Source: Myotis daubentonii
Taxonomy: Eukaryota > Chordata > Mammalia > Chiroptera > Vespertilionidae
Direction of reading: 5' to 3'
Length of the DNA: 64,000 nucleotides
NCBI RefSeq assembly: GCF_963259705.1
Contig: NC_081844.1
Location: 12,695,715 to 12,759,714, forward strand
Part shown: in pieces, positions 31,501 to 40,580 of the stretch
How the letters are laid out: the number at the start of each line of letters is the position of its first letter
Position numbering within the stretch: position 1 is the stretch's first letter
The notes under the pieces: model-generated
Told to the model about the DNA's origin: nothing
Databases searched by the model: none
The model's input: the letters and a program-made list of their open reading frames with translations, nothing else
Translations under genes and position numbers: made by a program

Positions 31501-34500
31501 TTGATTTTTTCATTGTTTTTATTGTAGTTGATTTCTAATTTTATGCCATCATGATCTGAGAAGATGCTTGATATGATTTCTATTTTCTTGAATTTGAAGA
31601 GATTTTGCCTGTGTCCCAATATGTGGTCTATCTTTGAAAATGTCCTGTGTGCACTTGAGAAGAATGTATATTCTGTAGCTTTGGGGTAAAATGTTCTGAA
31701 GATGTCAATTAATTCCATCTGATCTAGTGAGGATTGATGTTTCTTTGCTGATTTTTTTGTTTAGAGGATTTATCCAGTGACATCAATGGAGTATTGAAGT
31801 CCCCTACTATGACTTTATTGCTGTTGATCTCTCCCTTGATATCTTCCAGAAGTTTCTTTACATATTTGGGTGCTCCTGTATTGGGTGCATATATGTTTAC
31901 CAGAGTTATATCCTCTTGTTGAATTGCTCCCTTTAGTATTATGAAGTGGCCTTCCTTATCTCTTGTTATGGCCTTCACTTTGAGGTCTATTTTGTCAGAT
32001 ATAAGTATTGCTACCCCAGGTTTTTTTTTCATTTGCCTGAAATTTTTTTTCCATCCCTTCACTATCAGTCTGTGTAAGTCCTTTGTTCTGAGGTGGGTCT
32101 CTTGTAGACAGCAGATATAGCGGTTGTATAGCTACCCTATGTCTTTTGATTGGAGCGTTTAATCCATTTAAGTTTAAGATTATTATTGATAGGTACTTGT
32201 TAGTCACCATTTTTATTCTTTATACTGGTGTTCCTTCTTCCTTTCCTATTTCTTCTTTTTACAGTAGTCCCTTTAGCATTTCTTGCATTGGTGGCTTGGT
32301 GGAAATAAACTCCCTTAGTCTTTTTTTTGTTTTTTTTGTCTATGAAGCTCCTTATTTCACCTTCAATTTTGAATAATAGCCTTGCTGGTTATAGTATTCT
32401 TGGATTAAGCCCGTTGTTTTCCATCACTTTGTATATTTCATCCCATTTCTTTCTGGCCTGATGTGTTTCTGTTGAGAGATCAGTTGATAGTCTAATGGGA
32501 GATCCCTTGTAGGTAAGTGTCTGTCTCTCTCTGGCAGCCTTTAAGATTCTTACTTTGCCATTGGTGTTTGCCAATTTAATTATGATGGAAGTTTTTTGTC
32601 ATTATTTCCTCAAACAGGTTTTCTATTCCTTGCTCAGTTTCCTCTCCTTCAGCCGCCACTATTATGTGGATGTTGTTTCGTTTTGTGTTGTGCCAAAGCT
32701 CCCTTAGGCTCTCCTCCTGCTTTTTATGTTTTGTCCCCCCCCCCCCAGTTGCTGCTCTGCTTGGGTGTTTTTTTTACTACCTTGTTTTCTAGCTCACTGT
32801 TGCAGTCTGCAGCTTCTTCTAGTCTACTGTTGATGCTTTCTGTTGTGTTCTTTATTGCAACTATGTCATTCTTCATTTCCTCCTGGTTCTTCTTCATTTC
32901 CTCTTGATTTTTACATATGTTGTTGAACTTGTCTTCCATCCTTTTCAGTGTCCTTATGACCATTGCTCTGAATTCTTTCTCTGACAAATTGCTTGTATCT
33001 ATTTTATTTACTTCCTTTTCTGGTGATTCCTCCTTTTCTTTCATATGGGGGCTGTTTTTTTGCCTCCCCATTTTTGTTCCTCTCAGGGTGTCTGGTTATG
33101 TGGCTCACTCTCTACCATGTTGACCGAAAGGCACAAAATACAATTCAACAGGACACAACACAGGGGGAACAAAACACAAGTGTATTCAAGACACCAATAA
33201 TGCCAATAAAGGTGAACACCAGAGAAGAGAGAATTAGGGGAGATAAAAGAGCACAAAAATGATATTGAGAAAAGGAAAAAGGGTAAGAGAGTGAAGAACC
33301 AGAAGAAAAAAGAAGGGGGAAAAAAGAAGGTGGAGTTTTCTCCCCATACATATATGGGGAGAAAACAAACAAATAACCCAAGCAATGCAAACAACAAACA
33401 CCCAGAAAAAAAGAAGGGAACTGAATCTGAAGAGAAAGAGCTTATTTCCAGAAAGTAAGATAAAGGAATTGAATGAATGGGAGAATGGCCAAGGTTCAGT
33501 ATAGAAGTGGTAAAAAGAGAATGATTGGATAAGAAGAAAAGTAAAAAACAAAATATCAAAAAATTTCCCTTTCTTTAATCTTTCTATCTATATATTCGTC
33601 TATAGAAAAGGAGAAGAGAGTAGAGAGCAAATAGGCTTGAATTTGGTGAGTGAAACTAATTAAGCAATTAAGGGGGAACCAAGATGGCGACGATATAGGC
33701 AGATGAGTCCCAGGTCGTGTCCCGGAGCAAATGGAGCGAGCAGCTGAAGCTAGTAACACTCACACTGAATTGGTGAAATTGCTCAGCTGGTGAGAGGGTT
33801 TGCAGCCGGGAAGAGCAGAACTCCCCTGGAAAGGTAAAAAAAAACCAGGGATTTGGGCAGGAAAGTTTGCCTGACCTCTGAGCCCAGAGAGTCGGAGGGA
33901 GACCGCGTGGCAGACAGCCGCGTCCCTTGGGACAGGCACAGCCCCTGACGGGGGAAAGGAGAACCGCGGGATTCCTGGCGCCGCCAGGGAAATTGAGAGC
34001 TGGGTTCTGTGATCACGGAGGACTGAGCCTAAAGGGGGCAGCCTGAAGAGCTGACCTGACCATGCAGTCCCGGTAAGAGAAGAAGCTTACAGAAACCAAG
34101 CCCTCCCCGTTTCCGCGGCCGGCATTTGTTTGTTTGTTTACACTGAATCCTGTTCATGGGACATTTCGGATACAGACACTCACCTGTGCTGAAGAGGGAG
34201 AGTGTGCTGAGGAGTGGAATCTGGGGAGAGACTGGGGAAAGAGGGGGAGCCGGGAGAGGTGGTAGTGAATTGAGTGCTGAGACACCCCTGAGCCCAGGAC
34301 TGGGGCAGCCACCCGCTCCTGAGAGTGAGTCTCCTCCCCCCAGCCCCCAGGCAAGGAGCACAGCCACACCCAGATTCCACCCTGTACGAGATCAAGGATT
34401 AAGATAACCTGATCAGTCCCTGGGAGTTAACAGGGTCTGGCCTATAGGGGGATTTTCAATCCCAGCAACAACATAGCGCCGGTAACTAACTATTACGCAG

Positions 34501-35680
34501 TCAGCTCTGGGCAGTGAACTTCCACTGGGCAGAGAGGCCCTATAGCCTCAGAGGCCAACCCCAGAACACTGCCACCCAGAGGCTGACCCACAAACTGACT
34601 CTTTGCTAAACACAAAATAAGGCAGTCTGGGAAATAAATGCGGCATGCTTTAAAATAAGGACTGTGGTTTACAACACAGAGGAACAGTATATTGCAGGGA
34701 AACTCAACACTCTCCTGAATACCTGGAAGGTCTAAGGCGAGCCACACTGAAGAATAGAAGAAACGAAGGACATTCACTACTGCAATTTTTTTTTTCTTTT
34801 TTCACTTTTTAACTAAGAAACCAATTTTTTTTTCACTTTTTTTCTGTTCTTTTTTTTTTCTCTTTTCTTCTTTTTCCATCACCTGATTTTACCCTTTTAA
34901 TTACTACCTTCTTATTTTTAACCAGTATTATTACTGCTACCATTTTACCATTTTTTAAAGTGCCATTTTATTTTTTCTTTATTTTATTTTGGGATTAGTG
35001 TTCACCATTCTATTTTCATCGTTATAGTATTGGTTGTTTCTAGTTTGCATTCATATCCAGGGAGTTGTTGCTGGAATTTGTTGGGATTAATGGCTGTTCT
35101 ATAGGAGTATTCTCCTCATATAAAAAGTCTCTTCCCCTCTTCCACTTCATTCTCTCTTTTCGCTCTTTTTTTTTTCTTTTCTTTTCTCACTTTTATTTTC
35201 CCCCTTCCTTTTTCCCAACTTCATTTTTGCACTCCCTTTTTTTGGTCCCTACTTTTCTTTTCCTTTCTCTCTTTTATCTTTTTCTCTTCCTTCTTCCTTA
35301 TCCCCTAATTCTCTTAATTCAGGTGGTCACCTTTAATTGGGGTTATTAATATCGTGAATATATTTGTGTATAGTGCCTGGTACGTGGTGCCTTGTTGTGT
35401 TGTATTTTGTGCCTTTAAATCAACGCAGCAGATCCAAGCAACAGCAACCTCCTGAGCACCACATCCTCTGCTGAGGAACAGCAGCTGTACGTGAAACCTC
35501 GCCCCACCAGCCAGAAGAGCCACCACAACTGTGAACAGCACCCACCAGAGGAGCTGCTGACAACTGAAGAGCAGCTGCTACCACAACCGCCCGAAGAGCA
35601 ACCACAGACCAAGGAGTCACTGCCACCAAGGGAGCAACCACTGAACAACTCAACGTCTAGATATGTCAGTGAGATCAAAC

Positions 35681-36655
35681 ATGGGTAGACAAAGAAACCC
35701 ACAAAGGAAAGAGAAGGAGGACTCTCCAGAAAAGCAGCTAAGTAATACAGAGGCATGCAACATGACAGATAAAGAATTCAGAATAAGGATCCTAGAGTGC
35801 ATAAACCGGATGGAGGAAAAAATTGACAACCTCTGCAAGAAGCAAGAAGAAACAGATGAAAAAATCGATAACATATGGAAGAAGCTAGAAGAAACAGATG
35901 AAAAAATCGATAACATATGGAAGAAGCTAGAAGAAACAGATGAAAAAATCAACAACCTAAGTAAGACCCAAGAAGAAATGAAGAGTGATATAGCTGCAAT
36001 GAAAAACTCCATTGAAAGTATCAACAGTAGACTAGGAGAAGCGGAGGACCGAATTAGTGAATTAGAAGACAAGGAAGCAAAACACACCCAAAATGTACTG
36101 CAATTGGAGAAAAAAATTAAAAGACAGGAGGAGAGCCTAAGGGAGCTTTGGGACAACATGAAACGAAACAACATACGAATAATAGGAGTACCAGAACAAC
36201 AGAAGGATGAACAAGGATTAGAAAACCTAATAGAAGAAATAATATCAGAAAACTTTCCTGAGGTGGGGAAGAAAAAAGTCACACAAGCCCAGAGAGTCCC
36301 AAACAAGGTGAACCCGAAAAGACCCACACCAAGACACATCATAATCACCATGGCAAATGTTCAGGACAAAGAGAGAATCTTACAGGCTGCAAGAGAGAGA
36401 CGGAAAGTTACATACAAGGGATCTCCCATTAGATTGTCAAATGACTTCTCAACAGAAACACATCAGGCAAGAAAAGAATGGACTGAAATTTACAAAGTGA
36501 TGCAAAGCAAAGGACTGAATCCAAGAATACTCTATCCAGCAAGGCTATCATTCAAACTTGAAGGGGAAATAAGAAGCTTCACAGACAAAAAAAGGCTAAG
36601 GGAGTTTGTCACCACCAAGCCAGCATTGCAAGGAATGCTAAAGGGACTGGTATAA
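35681..36655 (+). CDS. L1 ORF1 protein (ORF1p), intact, retrotransposon-encoded
   Basis: L1 ORF1p is a trimeric RNA-binding chaperone that coats L1 RNA in cytoplasmic ribonucleoprotein particles. The open frame is complete: 324 codons from MGRQRNPQRKEKEDSP (the start homologous to the neighbouring L1), or 330 from an upstream in-frame ATG at 35663. Residue order: basic N-terminus; heptad-rich coiled coil at about 25-145 with three EETDEKI repeats; RRM-like middle (ELWDNMKRNNIRIIGVPEQQ, about 165-185); C-terminal domain (PRHIIITMANVQDKERILQA, TYKGSPIRLSNDFS). Two identical 42-bp units at 35846-35929 add two heptads each. It is driven, if at all, by the L1 5' UTR at 33674-35662. Not a host gene; intactness suggests a fairly recent insertion. 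Confidence 0.9.
   Translation: MGRQRNPQRKEKEDSPEKQLSNTEACNMTDKEFRIRILECINRMEEKIDNLCKKQEETDEKIDNIWKKLEETDEKIDNIWKKLEETDEKINNLSKTQEEMKSDIAAMKNSIESINSRLGEAEDRISELEDKEAKHTQNVLQLEKKIKRQEESLRELWDNMKRNNIRIIGVPEQQKDEQGLENLIEEIISENFPEVGKKKVTQAQRVPNKVNPKRPTPRHIIITMANVQDKERILQAARERRKVTYKGSPIRLSNDFSTETHQARKEWTEIYKVMQSKGLNPRILYPARLSFKLEGEIRSFTDKKRLREFVTTKPALQGMLKGLV
35846..35929 (+). repeat. Exact 42-bp tandem duplication in ORF1 coiled coil
   Basis: Units 35846-35887 and 35888-35929 are identical. A third unit starting at 35930 matches for its first 21 nt and then diverges. The unit is 14 codons, exactly two heptads. Confidence 0.95.
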
Positions 36656-36704
36656 AAATAAGAAATAAAAAGCTCAGAAAGAAAACAGCCACACAAAAAA
36701 AGAA

Positions 36705-36806
36705 ATGGCTACAAACAAGTACCTTTCAATAATAACTTTAAACGTAAACGGACTAAATGCTCCAACCAAAAGACATCGAGTGGCTGAATGGATAAAAAGC
36801 AATTAA
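36705..36806 (+). pseudogene. L1 ORF2 start fragment, 33 codons
   Basis: ATGGCTACAAACAAGTACCT begins the endonuclease domain (MATNKYLSIITLNVNGLNAP, then KRHRVAEWIK). The frame leaves the element at 36796 and stops at TAA 36804-36806 in duplicated target DNA. The catalytic residues of endonuclease and reverse transcriptase are absent. Confidence 0.85.
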
Positions 36807-38728
36807 GGAAAGAAGAGAGCAAGCAAGGAGAGGAAAAACAAAAACAAAAAGAAAGAAAAGAAAAAAAATTGGCTAGTGAAGAAAGAGAAAAGAGAAGGGT
36901 GCATGGACTTGGAGCAGGGAAGAGGAAATTATATATATGATTAAGCCAACAGAGACTACTATAATAGTAATGTGTCAATAAAGCAGATAAAGAAGATCTA
37001 TTTTTAACAAGGAATAAAAAGAAAGGAGAGAGAAAAACTAAAGTAGGAACAGGAGAAGAAAAACAGTATGAAAAAGGAATCAGTGAGGAAGAAAAGGTTG
37101 GCAAAAAGGAAAAAATGAGATAAAGTAAAATAATGATAAAAATAAAAATAGAATGTAGAACACTAATCCAAAAAATAAAAGGTTAAAAAATAATAATAAA
37201 TAAAGAATTGCAAAATTAAAATAAAGTGAACAAATTTTTTTTTCTTTTCCCTTTCTTCCTTAAGTAAACGATAAAAAAGTGAAGTAGTGAAGTGTTGTTC
37301 ATTTCAGCTGTTTTAATGCCCCATGGGGACTGGTTTAAGATCCCTCTCCACTGTCTTTTCTGGCACTTCGCAGTTTCCTGTTAGGATTTCAGCACCATCT
37401 GATCCACTGCTCTTCTGTGTCTGCTCCATAGCCTTGGTTTCAGGCACGCAGGACCTATCTTCCCACATTGTTTGTCTATTTGCTTTCAGTTGTATTTACA
37501 CAGGCATCTATTTCTGACACAGGCTCTGGGTAGGGGTGTTGCTGTATTAGTTTCTGGGACCAAATGGCCCCTCGACCCAATCCCCGAAGGCTCCCTGGGG
37601 TTATTCAGAAACCTTGTTTCCATGCAGAGTTCCAGGCCAGGTGCGGCTGCACTGCTAGGAGGAGCTGGCTTTTCAGGAGAAAAATGGCTGTATAGGGTTG
37701 GAGGGACCAGACTGTCCCAGAGCTGGATTCCTGGTCGCCTCTCCCTGCTTTGCTCCCCAGTCTCCACAAAATCACCTCCACCTGCACTGCAGCCTTGGTG
37801 AGTGTTTGTAATTGAAAGATACTATGTACTGGGTTTAGCGAGTAAAAGAGGAAAATATAAAGACAGAGCAACCGCGCAGCTGCACGTTTCTCTCCCCTGG
37901 CTCTACGTGGCCGGTGCAGAACTTCAGGCTGCCTTTCGGGGCGCAGCCTCCCATGCCTGTGGACTTAGATCTAGATTCCCTGGCTCCCAGCAGCCCCGTG
38001 GACCCCCTTCACAGTCAAGTGTACGTGTGTCCCAATGGGATGTGGACTTGGTGCAGCGCAATTTCCTTCTGACCCTCTAGTCCCAGTGGTTGCATGTCTC
38101 TCTCTCTCCAGCCCAGATCCCTGATCTTACCATTCTCCAGGCGTCCTTTCTGGCCATGGATTGTGTCACTAGCTGTGTCTAACTCGCCAGGTCCAGGTGG
38201 ATGTTATTTGATTTAGGTGTTTCTTCTATCTGCTCCATGAGAAGGCTCAGGACATGTCTGCCTATTTGGCTGTCATTTTGTCTCCCCTCTGGGCAAACAT
38301 TTTAGGAGCCAGCAGCCAAGGAGGCTGGAGTCTCGGTGTTCGTGGGTTTGCAGCAGAGGCAGCAGGTCCCTGGCCAGTGTGGCTGTAGGTTCTTAGGTGG
38401 TGTCTGAGGGCTCCCCTGGTGGAGGTGAGGCTGGGCTCCCTGTCACAGCAGCTCTCCCCTTCAAAATGGCACAGCCTCTGTGGCGGAGCCGGCTGCCCCA
38501 GGAGAGATTGCAGCAGTAGCAGAGGCTGCCCAGCTAGGGGAGCCTGGTCTGCCAGCCCCCAAAAGGTCTGCGGAATATAACTGTCCCTCATTCATACACA
38601 CACATGCCCCATGCATTCATGCACTCCCCTTTCACTCCCTCAGTCACTCACACTCTCTCCCTCACTGCTGCCCTGTCAGCTGCCATCTTGGATTCTAACA
38701 AAAACATATTTTAAAAAAACTGGCTTGG

Positions 38729-39570
38729 TTATATTTTTTAAACACCAAATGTACCTTTAGTAAATGATAGGTACAGAAAATGATCAGCTGTTCTCTCACC
38801 TTCCTGTCTGATATTTACTAGGAAAGCACAAACATTTTAACACAAATCCTGGCAAGCATTATTTCATAATACAATGTTTCTGATCTATTATTGGTCTACA
38901 GAATTACTGATCTAAAAAATTTCAAAATTTAAAAGCCTAGTTCTGCTCGTTGCTTAGCTTTCATATACTCAACTTCTTTGTGACCCAGAATTCATTTGTT
39001 AAATGGGAATAAGCCTTCTTTCTACTATTTACAGAGATGTTATAAAGTCAAATATGGGATAACTGGTGAGCAAGTGCTCTGGAAACATTGGAACGTACAA
39101 CATGAATATAGCTTAAGTTTGTTCTCACTTTCACTCACTCTGCTTGGTTACTTAACAAATAGAAATCCAAGAAGTGGTTCTTTCTGCTGCTTGAACAGGG
39201 CCATGCACTTTCTCTGGAAAAACTGGGAGAGGGTGAGAGGGGAAGTAGTTGAGGTGGTGCATTCTTACAGATGAAGAGTTCATATTGGCTCTCCACTTCA
39301 TGGAGCCGCTGCCCCCAAATACCGCTGCTCAGGGAATTCCTATGGGGAAAGCAGAGGAATATGGCAGGCATGTGAACTCCACCCTCTAGGGCTGTCTGAG
39401 GACCAGTTCTCCAAGGCAGCAACAGATGTCTTGGCAAGAAGGAATTGGCAACATGTGTGTGAAGGTCTTTCTTTTGCTTTTGCTCCCTCCCTCCCCTTCC
39501 CTCCATTCCCCCACCTCTTCTTCTCTTCCCTCCGCTCCCCTCCCTTTCCTTCTCTTCTTTCCTCTCCTTT
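38729..39570. other. Intergenic DNA, nothing recognised
   Basis: No coding signal; pyrimidine-rich approach to the microsatellite after 39.47 kb. Confidence 0.45.
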
Positions 39571-39735
39571 CTCCTCCTCCTCCTCCTCCTCCTCCTCCTC
39601 CTCCTCCTCCTCCTCCTCCTCCTCCTCCTCCTCCTCCTCCTCCTCCTCCTTCTTCTTCTTCTTCTTCTTCTTCTTCTTCTTCTTCTTCTTCTTCTTCTTC
39701 TTCTTCTTCTTCTTCTTCTTCTTCTTCTCTTTTCT

Positions 39736-39797
<62 letters not shown>
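39571..39797. repeat. Compound pyrimidine microsatellite: (TCC)n-(TTC)n-(TC)n
   Basis: About 80 bp of pure TCC (39571-39650), about 77 bp of pure TTC (39651-39727), a short mixed link, then about 59 bp of CT (39739-39797). It is flanked by further polypyrimidine sequence from 39475. Poly-Ser, poly-Pro and poly-Arg open frames across it on either strand are artefacts. Confidence 0.97.
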
Positions 39798-39799
<2 letters not shown>

Positions 39800-40117
39800 C
39801 TTTCCTCCCCCTCATTCTTGCATCCCTGCTAGGGATGTTCCATTTCTCATATAGCACTCCAAAGGAGCATTTGAGTGTCCAAGAGGAACTCATCAGGGCC
39901 AGTAGAGATATCCTGGGTCAAACACACTTTATCTAACATACTCTGGGCACAGTTAAGAGAATTTTGCTCTGCAGTTTGGATCACACCAATGAAACTGGGA
40001 AAGTTGAGCTGTTTCCCTCTGGTCCTCAATTTTGACAGGGCAATTGCTAGGGGGACACCAAATGTGCCAAACCCCTTACTCTCTACACCTACTTTGTTTC
40101 TTTGCTGCAAACTTCCT

Positions 40118-40580
40118 ATATTAGTTTGCTTGGATTGGGTAACAAAGTGCCATAACTGAATGGCTTAAACAATAGAAATGTATTGTCTCACAATTCTGGA
40201 GGCTGGAAGTCAGAGTTGAAGGTGTCATCAGGGTTGGTTCCTTCTGAGGCCTGCGAGAGGTGATCTGTCCCTTGCCTCTCCCAACTTCTGATAGTTTGGT
40301 GGAAATCCTTGGCATTACTCAACTTGTAGAAGCATCACCCTGATTTCTGCCTTTACCTTCTCATGACCTTCTCCCTGTGTGTGTCCAGATTTCTTTTCAG
40401 TTCTCATAAGGACGCCAGTCACATTGGATTAAGGGTTACCTTAATGAATTAATTAATTACATCTTAATTAATTACATCCATAAAGATCATATTTCCAAAT
40501 AAGGCCACATTTTGAAGCACTAGGTTAAGGCTTCAATATACATATTTGGAGGAGAGATATGAACATTTAGTCCAATAACA
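40118..40580 (-). mobile_element. MaLR-like solo LTR (antisense)
   Basis: TATTAGTTTGCTTGGATTGG, CACAATTCTGGAGGCTGGAA, TCTCATAAGGACGCCAGTCA and ATTTAGTCCAATAACA are the reversed landmarks of the LTR class seen at 5.9 and 23.0 kb. Confidence 0.6.

Larger units (their letters stand above)
33674..36796 (+). mobile_element. 3'-truncated L1 with complete 5' UTR and intact ORF1
   Basis: It begins GGGGAACCAAGATGGCGACG, a typical L1 5' end with YY1-like AAGATGGCG. It runs through a roughly 2-kb 5' UTR, ORF1 (35681-36655), the inter-ORF gap and the first 92 nt of ORF2 (ATG at 36705), then stops at ...TGGATAAA. There is no 3' UTR or poly(A) tail. AAGCAATTAAGG lies at 33662-33673 and again at 36797-36808: an exact 12-bp target-site duplication. 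Thus the insertion itself ended there. ORF2 is cut to 33 codons by a stop in the target sequence. Confidence 0.9.
28797..38699 (-). mobile_element. Near-full-length bat L1 (antisense), split by a second L1
   Basis: AAAAACATATTTT occurs at 28784-28796 and again at 38700-38712 as a 13-bp target-site duplication in the VES tail. Left to right (element 3' to 5'): 3' UTR, ORF2 (29.1-32.2 kb, with a deletion near 30.17 kb), ORF1 (about 32.4-33.07 kb, start MGRQKNSP), 5' UTR (33.1-33.66 kb and 36.8-38.7 kb). It ends at CTGCCATCTTGGATTC, the reversed 5' end. Without the guest L1 it spans about 6.8 kb. ORF2 and ORF1 are broken by frameshifts and stops, so it is not active. The - strand open frames here (e.g. 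31724-32062, 32724-33071) are its remnants. Confidence 0.9.
28593..38715 (+). mobile_element. VES SINE split by a full-length L1
   Basis: The SINE head (CCCAGATGGTGAGGTTCACT, B box GTTTGATTCCC) and body run to 28796; its A-rich tail resumes at 38700-38715. The flanks AAAACTGGTTTGG (28580-28592) and AAAACTGGCTTGG (38716-38728) are its target-site duplication (12 of 13). This fixes it as the oldest of three nested insertions. Confidence 0.85.

Noticed and set aside
33083..33559. 158-codon Phe/Ser-rich frame on the - strand
   Set aside because: Lies in the 5' UTR of the antisense L1; composition artefact.
35650..36351. 233-codon frame on the - strand
   Set aside because: Antisense shadow of L1 ORF1.
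39135..39893. Frames with poly-Arg, poly-Ser, poly-Pro and poly-Phe
   Set aside because: Direct translation of TCC/TTC/TC microsatellites.
5881..40580. Possible endogenous retrovirus genes near the MaLR-like LTRs
   Set aside because: The three LTR copies stand alone; no gag, pol or env similarity beside them.
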